Notes: generated by a model from the sequence alone, not told the origin. 64,000 nucleotides of DNA from Planctomycetota bacterium (GCA_029550525.1 JAKPHF010000062.1:124001-188000), one strand, 5' to 3'; counted from the stretch's first letter, positions 17,793 through 27,242 are shown. Numbers and translations: made by a program.

Positions 17793-19790
17793 ATGCGCCC
17801 ATTTGCGTTCGCCGCGTCGCTGCGTCACAGCTCGGCTGCCGTAGCGAGAATCGCTGCGTCATTGCTCATCGTGGCCCTGCCGGCCGGCATCCCCGCCGCG
17901 CTCGCCGCGGATGCTAGCCGGTATTTCGCCATCCACGTCGTGGACGAGCAGACCGGTCGAGGCGTGCCGCTGGTCGAACTGCAGACCACCAACAACATCC
18001 TGCTCTACACCGACAGCAACGGGCTGATCGCCTTCTATGAACCCGGCCTCATGGGCCAGGAGGTGCATTTCCGCATCAAGAGCCACGGCTACGAATACCC
18101 GGCCGACGGCTTCGGCTATCGCGGCGTGCGCCTCCGGTGCGTGGAGGGCGGCAGCGCGACCATCAAGCTCAAACGAATCAACATTGCCGAGCGGCTCTAC
18201 CGCATCACCGGCCAGGGGATCTACCGCGACACGCTGCTGCTCGGCCGGTCCGCCCCGATCACAGAGCCCGCCCTGAACGGCCAGGTCATGGGCTCCGACA
18301 GCGTCATGATGACGGAGTACCGCGGCAAGCTCTATTGGTTCTGGGGCGACACCAACCGGCCGTCCTATCCACTGGGCAACTTTTACATGACCGGCGCGAC
18401 CTCCAAGCTGCCCGGCAAGGGCGGACTCGACCCCGACGTCGGCGTTGATTTGACCTACTTTACGCGGCCCGATGGATTCACCGCCGAAATGTGCCGCTTC
18501 AACGACAAAGGCGGTCCCACCTGGGCCGACAGCTTTCTCGTCCTCCGCGACGACAAGGGCCGCGAGCGACTCTACGCCGCTTATGCCAACGTCAATACCA
18601 AGATGGAGGCCCAAAGCCGGGGAATGGCGGTCTTCAACGACGAGAAACAGGTCTTCGAAAAGATCGCTGATATCCCCATGGATGCACCCGTTTGGCCAGG
18701 GGGCCATCCGTTCAAGCTCACCGTTGACGGCACGGAGTACGTGTACTTCGCGCACTCGTTGCCCTTTAGTCGCGTGAAGGCGACAGCCGCCGCTTTCACC
18801 GATCTGAGCCAATACGAAGCGTTCACCTGCCTCGAACCGGGCACGCGCATGGCCGACGGCCGCATCGATCGAGATGCCGCGGGCAACATCCGTTACGGAT
18901 GGAAACGCAACACGCCCGTGGTTTCGCCGCAGGACGAACGTAAATTGGTCGAGACCGGCAAGCTCAAGCCCGACGAGGTTCTCCTCCAACTGCAGGATGC
19001 GGACACCGGTAAGCCCGTCCTTGCCCATGCGGCATCCGTCTATTGGAACGAGTATCGCCAGCGATGGGTGCTGATTGTCTGCGAGTTCTACGGCACGTCA
19101 CTGCTGGGCGAGATCTGGTACGCCGAAGCCGACACGCCGCTCGGGCCTTGGTGCTACGCCCGCAAGGTCGTCACCCACGACACGTACAGCTTCTACAATC
19201 CCAAACAGCATCCGCAGTTGGCCAAGGAAAACGGACGAATCATCTACTTCGAGGGCACCTACACGCACTCGTTCTCCGGCAACCCGACGCAGACGCCGCG
19301 CTACGACTACAACCAGATCATGTACAAGCTCGATCTGGATGATCCGCGGATGGTTCTGCCCGTACCCGTGTATGTCTTGGGCGATCCCACTGAACCGGCC
19401 GTATTCGCCACCGCTCGAGATCTTCCCGGTGACCGCAAGGCGCGAACCATCGCCTTCTTCGCCCCGGATCGTCCCGCGCCGGGTCTCGTGGCCGTCTGCC
19501 GCGATACGGCAAGGGCCCGGCCTGGTGCGGCGAGCGATGCCATCGGCGGACTCCTTCTTGTGAACAGCGACACCGCCACATCCGGCAAGGTCGTGCTTTT
19601 CTATGCCTTGCCTGCCGATGCGAAGGAGCCGCCGGCGACCACCGTGCCGCTCTATGAGTACACCCATAGCGATGGTCGCAAAGTGTGGACCACCGAAGAG
19701 GCCTGGCCGGGCGAGGGATTCACCCGCGCCGCCAAGCCCGTCTGCCGGGTGTGGAAGAGCCCCACCCGGCTCGCGTATCCGCTGGACTAG
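17793..19790 (+). CDS. exported beta-propeller protein of unknown function
   Basis: A 665-residue protein with a signal peptide (ending AALAAD), a small beta-sandwich resembling a carboxypeptidase-regulatory domain (IHVVDEQTGRGVPLVELQTTN), and a long region with propeller-like blades (YRGKLYWFWGDTNRP, VYWNEYRQRWVLIVCEFYG, GEIWYAEADTPLGPW). The segments WYAEADTPLGPW and RIIYFEGTYTHSF resemble five-bladed glycosidase-like propellers (GH43/GH117 type), but I cannot place a full catalytic set. The start has AAGGAGG upstream and lies 82 bases after the metallophosphoesterase gene, so they may be co-transcribed. The call of glycan-active protein is an inference. Confidence 0.65.
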   Translation: MRPFAFAASLRHSSAAVARIAASLLIVALPAGIPAALAADASRYFAIHVVDEQTGRGVPLVELQTTNNILLYTDSNGLIAFYEPGLMGQEVHFRIKSHGYEYPADGFGYRGVRLRCVEGGSATIKLKRINIAERLYRITGQGIYRDTLLLGRSAPITEPALNGQVMGSDSVMMTEYRGKLYWFWGDTNRPSYPLGNFYMTGATSKLPGKGGLDPDVGVDLTYFTRPDGFTAEMCRFNDKGGPTWADSFLVLRDDKGRERLYAAYANVNTKMEAQSRGMAVFNDEKQVFEKIADIPMDAPVWPGGHPFKLTVDGTEYVYFAHSLPFSRVKATAAAFTDLSQYEAFTCLEPGTRMADGRIDRDAAGNIRYGWKRNTPVVSPQDERKLVETGKLKPDEVLLQLQDADTGKPVLAHAASVYWNEYRQRWVLIVCEFYGTSLLGEIWYAEADTPLGPWCYARKVVTHDTYSFYNPKQHPQLAKENGRIIYFEGTYTHSFSGNPTQTPRYDYNQIMYKLDLDDPRMVLPVPVYVLGDPTEPAVFATARDLPGDRKARTIAFFAPDRPAPGLVAVCRDTARARPGAASDAIGGLLLVNSDTATSGKVVLFYALPADAKEPPATTVPLYEYTHSDGRKVWTTEEAWPGEGFTRAAKPVCRVWKSPTRLAYPLD

Positions 19791-19800
19791 GAGCGCGGGG

Positions 19801-19898
19801 GGCGGGCATCTTGCCCGCCTCATGATCGAGGTGGCTCGCAAGAGAAGCGGGCGTCTCGCTCGCCTCATCCTCGGGGGGTGGGCGTCTCGCCCGCCTCG
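19801..19898. repeat. triple hairpin repeat, GGCGGGC-ATCTT-GCCCGCC type
   Basis: Three near copies of a self-complementary unit follow one another: GGCGGGCATCTTGCCCGCC (19801-19819), AGCGGGCGTCTCGCTCGCC (19846-19864) and a third with GGGCGTCTCGCCCGCC (to about 19896). They begin a few bases after the stop at 19790 and may act as a transcription stop. Related single copies occur near 20180, 21215 and 61673. Confidence 0.75.
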
Positions 19899-19984
19899 GT
19901 AGAATAGTTGGCCCCTTAACGGTGCTGCGCATTGTCTCGCGGATGAGTTTCTCGCCCCCCAGGGCGTCAGTTAGTAGCCGGCAG

Positions 19985-20130
19985 CGGGGTACGTGTTTAG
20001 CGTGCAAGAGATCGACGTGGCTCCGCCCTGAAAGGGCGCGAAGTCAGTAGAGATCGGCGCGGCTTGGCCCCGAAGGGGCGCGAAGGTGCCGCTCGCTAAA
20101 CACGCACGCGGTGTGAGCGGCCGGGAATAA
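19985..20130. repeat. intergenic repeat element A (CCCGAAGGGGCGCGAAG family)
   Basis: This element contains TACGTGTTTAGCGTGCAA, then two hairpins followed by GCGCGAAG (CGCCCTGAAAGGGCG at 20024 and GCCCCGAAGGGGC at about 20067), then GGTGCCGCTCGCTAAACACG. The same boxes recur in the same order at 39226-39491. Nothing in the 460-base gap 19791-20250 looks coding. Confidence 0.7.
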
Positions 20131-20250
20131 CTACGCTCGCGATTTCTTTCCTGCTGATGCCGGCCCGGCCGACATCAGCAGGAAGGCGGACAGGATGTCC
20201 GCCCCCCGAAACGCACAAGAGTCGTTGCTTTTCAAAGGACACATACTGAC

Positions 20251-21204
20251 ATGATTTTGTCACACGTATACCGAAATCGCACGCGGCGGGCCATGACGCT
20301 GCTCGAAATCCTGGTCGTCGTGGGCATCATCGCCCTGCTCATCGCCATCCTGCTGCCCTCGCTCAAGAAGGCGCGTGAGCAGGTTCGCGACGTCTCCTGT
20401 CGCTCGAATATCAAGCAGCTCATCAATGGCGCCCAGTTTTACGTTTCCGATTACAAGGTCCTGCCCGGCACGCACAGCCTGTTTTACTTTCAATACCTGT
20501 TCGGCCTGCCCCCCTGGCCACGCCGCGCCGGCGTGACCTGGGAAGGCGCTGCCGACAAACTCGTGGGCCTGACCTACACCGCCGCCTACACCAAGCCGCA
20601 CCATCTCGACCCCAAGTTCATCGAGGACGTGCCGGGCAAGGGCACGATCTATCGCTATCTACGGAATGAGGAGGTTTACGTCTGCTCATCCGACAGGCCA
20701 GGCGAGCCTACGGATACGCCGGACGGCGGCGGCGGCAACGGCCGGCTCAGCTATTCCATGAATGCCTACGTGGGCTACAAGGATCCCAACCGGCTGCAGA
20801 GCTTCGTTTACGTGGCTGATTCGCTCAACAATCCGCTGCCCGGCGGCAAGAAGACGCGCTCCTTCAAGGCCGGTCAGCGGATCACCATGCCGGCCAGCAG
20901 CTTCATGCTCTTCTTCGAGGAACACCCGAATTTCCACATGAACACACTGTTCCCGGAAGGCAATTTCAACTGCATCGACCGCATCGCCACCCGCCATTCA
21001 CCCACCGCGGCCGCCACCGAAGGCCGAACGAGCATCGGTTTCCTCGACGGCCACGCCGAAGGTCGCCTGTACCCCGTCAAGACCGAGGGGCGCGAGTTGT
21101 TCGCTGAGTTCGGCCAGCCCCACTTCTGGCACAAGAACGGCCCCACCGATCAGGCCAACATGAAGCAGTTCATCGTCAACCTCGGTCGCCCCTCGCCCTG
21201 GTAG
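20251..21204 (+). CDS. prepilin-type (pseudopilin) exported protein
   Basis: A 317-residue protein with the prepilin signal RRAMTLLEILVVVGIIALL near the N-terminus, then LLPSLKKARE. The C-terminal half contains TSIGFLDGHAEGRLY, matching the DGHAE segment of the pseudopilin at 8488. The cleavage site is unusual: Ala-Met in place of Gly-Phe. The ribosome site is weak (AAAGGAC about 16 bases upstream), so the start is not certain. It is probably exported through a type II secretion or pilus-like machine; no assembly genes are in the window. Confidence 0.75.
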   Translation: MILSHVYRNRTRRAMTLLEILVVVGIIALLIAILLPSLKKAREQVRDVSCRSNIKQLINGAQFYVSDYKVLPGTHSLFYFQYLFGLPPWPRRAGVTWEGAADKLVGLTYTAAYTKPHHLDPKFIEDVPGKGTIYRYLRNEEVYVCSSDRPGEPTDTPDGGGGNGRLSYSMNAYVGYKDPNRLQSFVYVADSLNNPLPGGKKTRSFKAGQRITMPASSFMLFFEEHPNFHMNTLFPEGNFNCIDRIATRHSPTAAATEGRTSIGFLDGHAEGRLYPVKTEGRELFAEFGQPHFWHKNGPTDQANMKQFIVNLGRPSPW

Positions 21205-21421
21205 CCGCCGCCGCCCTCAGGGCGGACATCCTGCCCCCCGTAACCGGCCGTGTCGAATATGCCGTCGCCCGCCGGAGACGCCACACCACGTGTGAAACCG
21301 GGGAAGTGCTCCCCGGGTCCTAAGCCAAGCTATGAACTGTGGTAACGCGTTCGACCGCCGATCTCCAGCAGGAAGCGAGCCACACAGACGACCCGGCCCG
21401 GAAGATGCGCCGATTTTTCTA
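21205..21421. other. intergenic region after the pseudopilin gene
   Basis: No gene is supported. The segment begins with GGGCGGACATCCTGCCCCCC (about 21223), related to the hairpin family at 19801. The remainder up to the promoter at 21422 has no structure I can name. Confidence 0.35.
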
Positions 21422-21460
21422 TTGACAGAAACGGACCATGTGGCCACAATTATATAATTG
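21422..21460 (+). promoter_or_regulatory. promoter with perfect 14-base AT-rich palindrome
   Basis: TTGACA (21422-21427) is followed after 17 bases by CACAAT (21445-21450), and the palindrome CAATTATATAATTG (21447-21460) is perfect. The palindrome overlaps the -10 region, as an operator would. Related AT-rich boxes (AATTAT-RY-AATTR) lie upstream of the genes at 8488 and 10077. It is about 220 bases upstream of the pseudopilin ATG at 21678. Confidence 0.55.
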
Positions 21461-21677
21461 CAGGTGTGATGCACGTGTACGAGTCGGCGTGTATGGCCTC
21501 TCCTTTCTGCCGAAACGCGCGGTCTCGCATCTTCAGGCCACGACCAATCGAGTTCTCGGTCGGCCGGATGGCCGGGCAGCGGTGAAAAGGAGCCAGTCCC
21601 AAGCCGGACCCTTCTGCGACGCGCCGAAGCAAACACGCACCTGAGCCTGTCTCCGCAAAGAGTGGGAGAATCACAAT

Positions 21678-22586
21678 ATGAAACAGACCAGGAAGCGCGC
21701 GGGGTTCACGCTGATCGAAGTCCTCGTCGTCGTGGCCATCATCGCCTTGCTCATTTCCATCCTGTTGCCAAGTCTGCGCAAAGCACGCGAGGAGGCCAAG
21801 AAGAGTGCCTGTGTCTCCAACTTGAGTCAGTTGGGCAAGGCAATGACGGCCTACCTCAACACGTATCGGAACCGCTTCTACTGGGGCTGGAAGACCGGGA
21901 CTCCGCCCGCCGAAGAGCCCAAGATTCGAACGTGGCTCTACGGCGGGAACCTGGGCGAAGGCTATGAGGGCTCCTGGTTCACAAGAGACAATCCTTACAA
22001 CAGGCCGCCCCAGGAACGCCATCTCAACCGGTTCGTCAGTCCCAGCAAGTTGAATGACCGGACCAAACTGCCGGTCTACGAAGATCCGGCCGACCAGGGG
22101 CTGGCCCTGAACACCGATCCGCTCGGAGAGCCGACGCCGATCTCGGCGTACCGGGTAACTGGAACCAGCTACCAGGCCAATCTCGGCTGGGCGGCCTATG
22201 CCTCCGATCAGAAGATCGCTGGCTGGGGTGAGAACCAGGGCAACCAGCGCGTGGTCAGGCTCATGGACAGCATCATTCGGCTATATGAGAAAAAAGGCGC
22301 GAGCAAGGCCGTGATCCTCTACGAAGACCGCGCGGACATCGCGCTGACTGGCGCGGCGGACATCCCCATCGGAACCAAGGTCCCCGGCTGGCACGGCGAG
22401 CCCAACCGTTTCAGCATGCTCTTCCTCGACGGGCACGCCGCCAACACGCTGGTCGAGTACTGGAAGAACCTGGATCACGAGTACGACGCGTCCGGCAGGT
22501 TCCAGCGTTGCTCGCCGTCTGCCACCAAGAAGTGCTTGAACGGCACAGCCCACTGGTTCGCCCGCCAGGACTACATGGCAGAGTAG
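21678..22586 (+). CDS. prepilin-type (pseudopilin) exported protein
   Basis: A 302-residue protein with a canonical prepilin signal: [21 protein letters not shown], with Gly before the cleavage site and Glu at +5, then [14 protein letters not shown]. The C-terminal part has [16 protein letters not shown], the DGHA segment of the other two pseudopilins. The start is supported by GGGAGAA upstream. The next gene begins six bases after the stop, so the two form an operon. It is probably processed by a prepilin peptidase; the cargo or surface role is unknown. Confidence 0.8.
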   Translation: MKQTRKRAGFTLIEVLVVVAIIALLISILLPSLRKAREEAKKSACVSNLSQLGKAMTAYLNTYRNRFYWGWKTGTPPAEEPKIRTWLYGGNLGEGYEGSWFTRDNPYNRPPQERHLNRFVSPSKLNDRTKLPVYEDPADQGLALNTDPLGEPTPISAYRVTGTSYQANLGWAAYASDQKIAGWGENQGNQRVVRLMDSIIRLYEKKGASKAVILYEDRADIALTGAADIPIGTKVPGWHGEPNRFSMLFLDGHAANTLVEYWKNLDHEYDASGRFQRCSPSATKKCLNGTAHWFARQDYMAE

Positions 22587-22592
22587 ATTCTC

Positions 22593-22997
22593 ATGGCTGC
22601 AAACGACAATGCTCCAGACCAGTCGTCGCTGGCAGGCGGCGTGAAGATTGGTGTCGTTATCCTGGCCCTGATCAGCGTGGTTTACTTCGTGTGGATTCGC
22701 GGCGGCGAAGAGGGCCAGGCGGACACGCCTGATTCGGCCGCGCCCTACTTCTGTCTGGAATGCAACAAGCCCTTCAGCTTGACGCCCGCCGGCTACCAGC
22801 GTCTGAGCAAGTCCGGCGGCATCAAGACCATCACCCCGGCCGAAGGGCGGCGGGGCCAAGTGCGCTTCCGCTGTCCCCAGTGTGAGAAATTCGGCGGCGT
22901 ACCTGCACTCGTGTGCCCCAAGGACCAGACCAGCTTCGCCAACATCGCCGTCAAGGGCGAGCCCAACAAGTGCCCCACGTGCGGCTGGAGTCCGTAA
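22593..22997 (+). CDS. small membrane-anchored zinc-ribbon-like protein
   Basis: A 134-residue protein with one N-terminal membrane segment (KIGVVILALISVVYFVWI, about 18-35) and a soluble part with four Cys pairs or near pairs: CLECNKPF, CPQCEKF, CPKDQ and CPTCGWSP. The spacing suggests one or two metal-binding ribbons. It lies six bases after the pseudopilin gene and is probably translated with it. No family name is recognised; a role in pseudopilin handling is only an inference from position. Confidence 0.7.
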   Translation: MAANDNAPDQSSLAGGVKIGVVILALISVVYFVWIRGGEEGQADTPDSAAPYFCLECNKPFSLTPAGYQRLSKSGGIKTITPAEGRRGQVRFRCPQCEKFGGVPALVCPKDQTSFANIAVKGEPNKCPTCGWSP

Positions 22998-23191
22998 GGC
23001 CTCGCCTGCCTGAAATACTTGCGACCAGGGCCTGACGGCTGGCGATCGGCGGCTGACGCCTGAGACAGACCGGGACGCCTTCCTTCCGGGCTCCGGCGAC
23101 TGAAACCTTTTACATTGGCAAAATCCGTGTGCGCCAGTACCATACCCGGCAAATCGCTTCGCGCGAGAATCCCAATTCAAAGGAGCCTGAG

Positions 23192-26100
23192 ATGCGATTC
23201 GCCTGGCTGTGCACGTGCGTGTTGTCGTTTGCCGCGGCCGCGACGACCGGGTTCGCCGAACCCGGCTCCCAGAAAGCGGACTGGAAACTCGTGTGGGAGG
23301 ATCGCTTCGAAAGAGCCGAGCTGGGACCAGCCTGGCATCTCGTCAGCGGCCGCGCCAGCATCGAGAATGGACGGCTCTTTCTGACCGGCGGCGGCGCTAC
23401 CCTGCTCATCGACCGGCCCTTCGCTCCCGACGTCCGTATCGAGTTCACCGCTCAGGCCAATCCCGACGCCCCGCCCTGCGATCTGTCCGTGGCCATGAGC
23501 GCCAACCGGCTCTGGGGTTACCACTATTTGCTGGCATTCGGAGGTAAGGGCAACCGGGCCAACCAGATCGTCGGTGGCCCCGGCGTGCTCGACGAGAATC
23601 CGCCGTTCCTCATCGAGCACGGCAAGACGTACACCATCCAGGCCACCAAGGACGGCCCGACGCTCACCATGGTCGTCAACGGCACGCGCATCCTGCACAT
23701 GACCGACCCCGACCCGGCGGAAGGTCCGGGCTTCGACCGGCTGGGGCTGGTCACCTGGAACGGCATGTACGTGGATGACGTCCGCGTCTATGAGCGCGCC
23801 ACACCCGCCGCGGGCCGCCCGACGCCTCTGACCGCCATGCCGGACCTGGGCTATCGCTGGACCCACCGACGGCTCGAATGCCCTCCCGACGCGTCGGCCG
23901 CCTGCCGCCAAGCCGCCGAAGCGTACAACCGAGGCGATTTCGCCCAGGCCCTGAAGATCCTCGACGCCGAGCCACTGTCCGTCGAGACGGTCGCTCTGCG
24001 GGGTTACGTTCTCGGCGATCTGGCCTATGAGGAGACGGCCGGCGATCTGCAAAGACTGGCCGACGCCGCCCGCCAACTCGAACAGCAATTCAAAGATGAT
24101 TATCGCGCACAGGCCTTCGCCCGCGCCGCCCAGTGGCTCAGCGGTCTGACCATGGCCAATCGCAACCGCAAGTCCGCCATCCGTCTGGCAGCGCTGGGGC
24201 CCGCGAATAATCCGTTCTACTACAAGGCCCAGTTATGGCAGGCCCGCCACTTGCGGGCGGCGGGACTCGAGGGCGCAAGCCAGCGGCGAATCGAGCAAGC
24301 CCGCACCATGTTCAAGGAACTCCTGGCGATCTGGCCCGAAGACGTCGGGCTGCGCGAGCTCACCGGCGAAACCGTGCCCTGGCGGGCCGACCTGACCCGG
24401 CCGGAGAGCGACGGCCCCGAGTGGGCTCGCCACCTGCAGGAAACCTTCGCCCGTCACCAGGCCATACTGAACTGGTGGTTCACGCACCGGCAGTTCCCCG
24501 ACGGCCAGTTGGGCGGGGGTTGGGGAGATGACGTGGAGATCCTGCGGGACTGGGTCCCCGCCGTCTGCATCAGCACGGCTTGCGAGCCGGCCATCGCAGG
24601 TATCGAACGGCTGGTCGAAGGCGTCTGGCGTTACGCCCTACGCGACGGCTACTCCCCCGATCGCGGCGACGTCGAGCACTCGGCCGAGCCGTCGGCCGAT
24701 TCGTTGCCCACCATGATGCTCCTGCGGTATGGCGATCCGCTCTGGGTCGAGCGGAATCTCGAGTCCGCCCGGACCATCCGCGAACGATTCATGGCCGTCA
24801 ACGAACGCGGGCATCTCCAGTTCCTCTCGGCGGAGTTCGGCACCGACGGCGTCCGCCGCGAACCGGTCGCGGGTGGCGACACCGGATACCACGCCCGGGC
24901 CATGAAACATTTTCTCTGGCTGGCGTGGTACGGCATCCCCGAGGCCCGCGACATCTACTTGCAGTGGTGCGACACCTGGCTCGAAGCCACCATGTCGCCC
25001 ATCGGGACCAAGCCCGCCGGCGTGATCCCGGCCAGCATCTGGTTTCCATCCGGCGGCATTGATCCGCCCGACGGCAAGCCCTGGCACGACGAGAAATCCC
25101 ACTACTACGGATTCCCCGGGCTGCCCACCATGATTCTCGAAAGCTTCCTGAGCGCCTATGCGCTCAGCGGCGAGGACAAGTATCTGGATGCCGTGCAGAC
25201 CGTACTCGATTTGTCCACCACCGGGCCGCTTCGTTCGGATGTACCAGGCCAGCCGAAGGATCATCCTGACAACTTATTGGCACAAGCGGCCCACCAGGCC
25301 GTCCCCAATCTCCTGGCCGTCTATCGCCACCTCACCGGCGATCGTGTCTACGATCCGTACCTTCGCAAACTCGCACTCACCGGCCGGCAGATGTACCTCA
25401 CCGACGGCAAGCTGTCCGATTACCTCACTTCGTTCGCGGGACCAGTGGCGGCCCTTCGCTACAACTGGGCCCTTCGCACAAGCGAAGTCTTCCAGACCGA
25501 CCGGGCCGGGCTCGAGGGCGCCGCCGCCCTCATGGGCGCCTACACTGGTGCCGTGCGTGACTTGAGAGATGCCGCCACGCCCACGTTCGCCGCGACCTGG
25601 ATCACGCCGGACGTGAACTTCGCGGCCGTGGTGACCGACAGCTCGCCGCGGCGCCTGCGGGCCTGGCTGTACAACTTCAACACCGTCCCCATGCGGGTCG
25701 GGTTGCGGCCCTGGGAACTCGTCCCCGGCCGCTATGCTCTGCGTCAGGGCGCGATCGTCCCGGGTGAACGCCCGCAGGTGAAGCGCTACGAATGGGTATC
25801 CGTATTTTCGCCCTCGGCCGACCTGGAGCTGCGCCGGCGGGCTGAACCCGTGTGGATCGAACTCCCGCCTCGCCGCGAATGGGTCGTGGATCTGCGTCTG
25901 CGAGCCGCGTACCCACAAGCGTCGCCCGTGCTGGCCGACCTGGCCACGCACGCCCGTGATGTGCAACGTGAGGGGGAACGTCTGAAGCTCACCATCCACA
26001 ACATCGGCGGAGCGGCCGCGCCGCCGTTCGACGTGGTGGTCCTCCAAGGCGACAAGCAAGTCGCACGCACGACCGTGCCCGGCCTGCCGGCCATCTCGGG

Positions 26101-26257
26101 GCTCAGGCCCGTGACTCGGCAAATCGAGCTCGAGGTGCCTGCGTCGGCGGCGGCGTTGAAGATCGCGATCGATCCGGACGACCGCGTACCCGAGATCTGC
26201 GAGGAGAACAACGTAGTAGGCTTGAGTCCTGAGTCTTTGAGGATTGAGACAAAATAA
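23192..26257 (+). CDS. large exported lyase/glycosidase-like protein with CARDB C-terminus
   Basis: A 1021-residue protein: signal peptide (about 1-22, ending GFAEP), a jelly-roll-like domain similar to concanavalin-like laminarinase/DUF1961 domains (25-215; WEDRFERAELGPAWHL, DVRVYER), a TPR-like helical stretch, a large alpha-helical region (about 400-760; WWFTHRQFPDGQLGGGWGDD, YLTSFAGPVAALRYNW) of the alpha/alpha toroid type, and a C-terminal CARDB-like domain (LKLTIHNIGGAAAPPFDVVV, PEICEENN). AAAGGAG precedes the ATG at 23192; the frame extends to 23129. The last ten codons lie in a period-7 array. Activity on a polysaccharide is inferred from the fold only. Confidence 0.75.
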   Translation: MRFAWLCTCVLSFAAAATTGFAEPGSQKADWKLVWEDRFERAELGPAWHLVSGRASIENGRLFLTGGGATLLIDRPFAPDVRIEFTAQANPDAPPCDLSVAMSANRLWGYHYLLAFGGKGNRANQIVGGPGVLDENPPFLIEHGKTYTIQATKDGPTLTMVVNGTRILHMTDPDPAEGPGFDRLGLVTWNGMYVDDVRVYERATPAAGRPTPLTAMPDLGYRWTHRRLECPPDASAACRQAAEAYNRGDFAQALKILDAEPLSVETVALRGYVLGDLAYEETAGDLQRLADAARQLEQQFKDDYRAQAFARAAQWLSGLTMANRNRKSAIRLAALGPANNPFYYKAQLWQARHLRAAGLEGASQRRIEQARTMFKELLAIWPEDVGLRELTGETVPWRADLTRPESDGPEWARHLQETFARHQAILNWWFTHRQFPDGQLGGGWGDDVEILRDWVPAVCISTACEPAIAGIERLVEGVWRYALRDGYSPDRGDVEHSAEPSADSLPTMMLLRYGDPLWVERNLESARTIRERFMAVNERGHLQFLSAEFGTDGVRREPVAGGDTGYHARAMKHFLWLAWYGIPEARDIYLQWCDTWLEATMSPIGTKPAGVIPASIWFPSGGIDPPDGKPWHDEKSHYYGFPGLPTMILESFLSAYALSGEDKYLDAVQTVLDLSTTGPLRSDVPGQPKDHPDNLLAQAAHQAVPNLLAVYRHLTGDRVYDPYLRKLALTGRQMYLTDGKLSDYLTSFAGPVAALRYNWALRTSEVFQTDRAGLEGAAALMGAYTGAVRDLRDAATPTFAATWITPDVNFAAVVTDSSPRRLRAWLYNFNTVPMRVGLRPWELVPGRYALRQGAIVPGERPQVKRYEWVSVFSPSADLELRRRAEPVWIELPPRREWVVDLRLRAAYPQASPVLADLATHARDVQREGERLKLTIHNIGGAAAPPFDVVVLQGDKQVARTTVPGLPAISGLRPVTRQIELEVPASAAALKIAIDPDDRVPEICEENNVVGLSPESLRIETK

Positions 26258-26337
26258 TGTCTCTGCATTACAGCTCTGAGTTCTGAGCTATGGGCTATGA
26301 GCCAGATATCCGGCTGACAGCTGATAGCTGATAGCTA
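26222..26337. repeat. period-7 array over two gene ends
   Basis: Phased heptamers run from inside the 3' end of the lyase-like gene (TTGAGTC, CTGAGTC, TTTGAGG, ATTGAGA at 26222-26249) to GAGCTAT, GGGCTAT, GAGCCAG (from 26285) and GACAGCT, GATAGCT, GATAGCT (26316-26336). The last unit overlaps the stop codon of lpxI on the other strand (26335-26337). The phase shifts between sub-blocks. Confidence 0.75.
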
Positions 26338-27171
26338 CTCTTCGCTGCGATGACCGACCACGACGATGCCGAGCCGGTCGGCGAGTTCCAGCATCTCCTC
26401 GCGATCGACAACGAGCACCTCGCCGGCCTCGACCACCAGGGCCGCCGCACGATTGCGGTGCAAGTTGCGGATAGTGTCTGGCCCCACCGTCGGCACGTCG
26501 AACCGCGGGTCCTGGCCGGGCTTGGACACCTTGATCAGCATCCAGCCGCCTTGTCGGCAGAGTTGCCCGGCCCGCTCGATCATGCGGTCGGTGCCCTCGA
26601 TCGCCTCGACGGCAATGACCTCCTGCTCCTTGACCGCGATGGACTGACCAATGTCCAGCCGGCCCATCTCCTTGGCGATCCGCCAACCGAACTCGACATC
26701 CTTGAGCTGCGCCGCCGAGGGCTGCCGCCGAGTCATGACGCCTTCGCGGGCCATGTGGTCGGTGCAGTACTGGATTGAGTTGACCAACGTGATTCCCTTT
26801 CTGGCCATGTGGTCGGCCGCCGCCCGCAGGATGGTGTCGTTACGCCGGTCCGCCACTTCGAAGAACCACAGCTTGATGCTCGTCCAGTCGGGCAGATACC
26901 GCAGGAGCCGGAATCGCGCGTACATCTCCGACTTGCGGACCGAGCCGGCCATGATGGCCTCGCGTACACCCGTCTTGTGAAACACGCGAATCCACCGCCC
27001 CAGCCGGACCACGCCCGACCAGTAAAAACGATCGGCGAGGTCGGCCAGGCGACGATCGGCCAGGCCGCGCAGACCGATGATCACCACCGGCCGTCCGGCC
27101 GCCCGCGCCCCCTCAGCCACCAGGAACGGGAACCGCCCCGCCCCGGCAATGATGCCCAACGGACTCTCCAT
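26335..27171 (-). CDS. lpxI: UDP-2,3-diacylglucosamine pyrophosphatase LpxI
   Basis: A 278-residue cytoplasmic enzyme of the LpxI family, which cleaves UDP-2,3-diacylglucosamine in lipid A synthesis and stands in for LpxH. The N-terminal segment MESPLGIIAGAGRFPFLVAEGARAAG and the C-terminal region GRLDIGQSIAVKEQEVIAVEAIEGTDRMIERAG and QDPRFDVPTVGPDTI match the family. The length is typical. No strong ribosome site is visible before 27171. Its stop codon TAG is part of a period-7 repeat. Its presence indicates that the organism makes lipid A. It is a housekeeping gene amid exported proteins, with no obvious partner nearby. Confidence 0.9.
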   Translation of the reverse strand: MESPLGIIAGAGRFPFLVAEGARAAGRPVVIIGLRGLADRRLADLADRFYWSGVVRLGRWIRVFHKTGVREAIMAGSVRKSEMYARFRLLRYLPDWTSIKLWFFEVADRRNDTILRAAADHMARKGITLVNSIQYCTDHMAREGVMTRRQPSAAQLKDVEFGWRIAKEMGRLDIGQSIAVKEQEVIAVEAIEGTDRMIERAGQLCRQGGWMLIKVSKPGQDPRFDVPTVGPDTIRNLHRNRAAALVVEAGEVLVVDREEMLELADRLGIVVVGHRSEE

Positions 27172-27203
27172 GGGGCCACAGGATAAGGGATGATGCGAGC
27201 CGG

Positions 27204-27242
27204 ATAAAGAAGCCGGGCGGAGATCGAAATCTCCGCCCGGCT
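27204..27242 (-). terminator. strong intrinsic terminator of the PEP-CTERM gene
   Basis: AGCCGGGCGGAGAT (27211-27224) pairs perfectly with ATCTCCGCCCGGCT (27229-27242) around a CGAA loop, a 14-base-pair stem. On the minus strand TCTTTAT follows. It lies about 43 bases after the stop at 27285 and separates this gene from lpxI. Confidence 0.85.
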
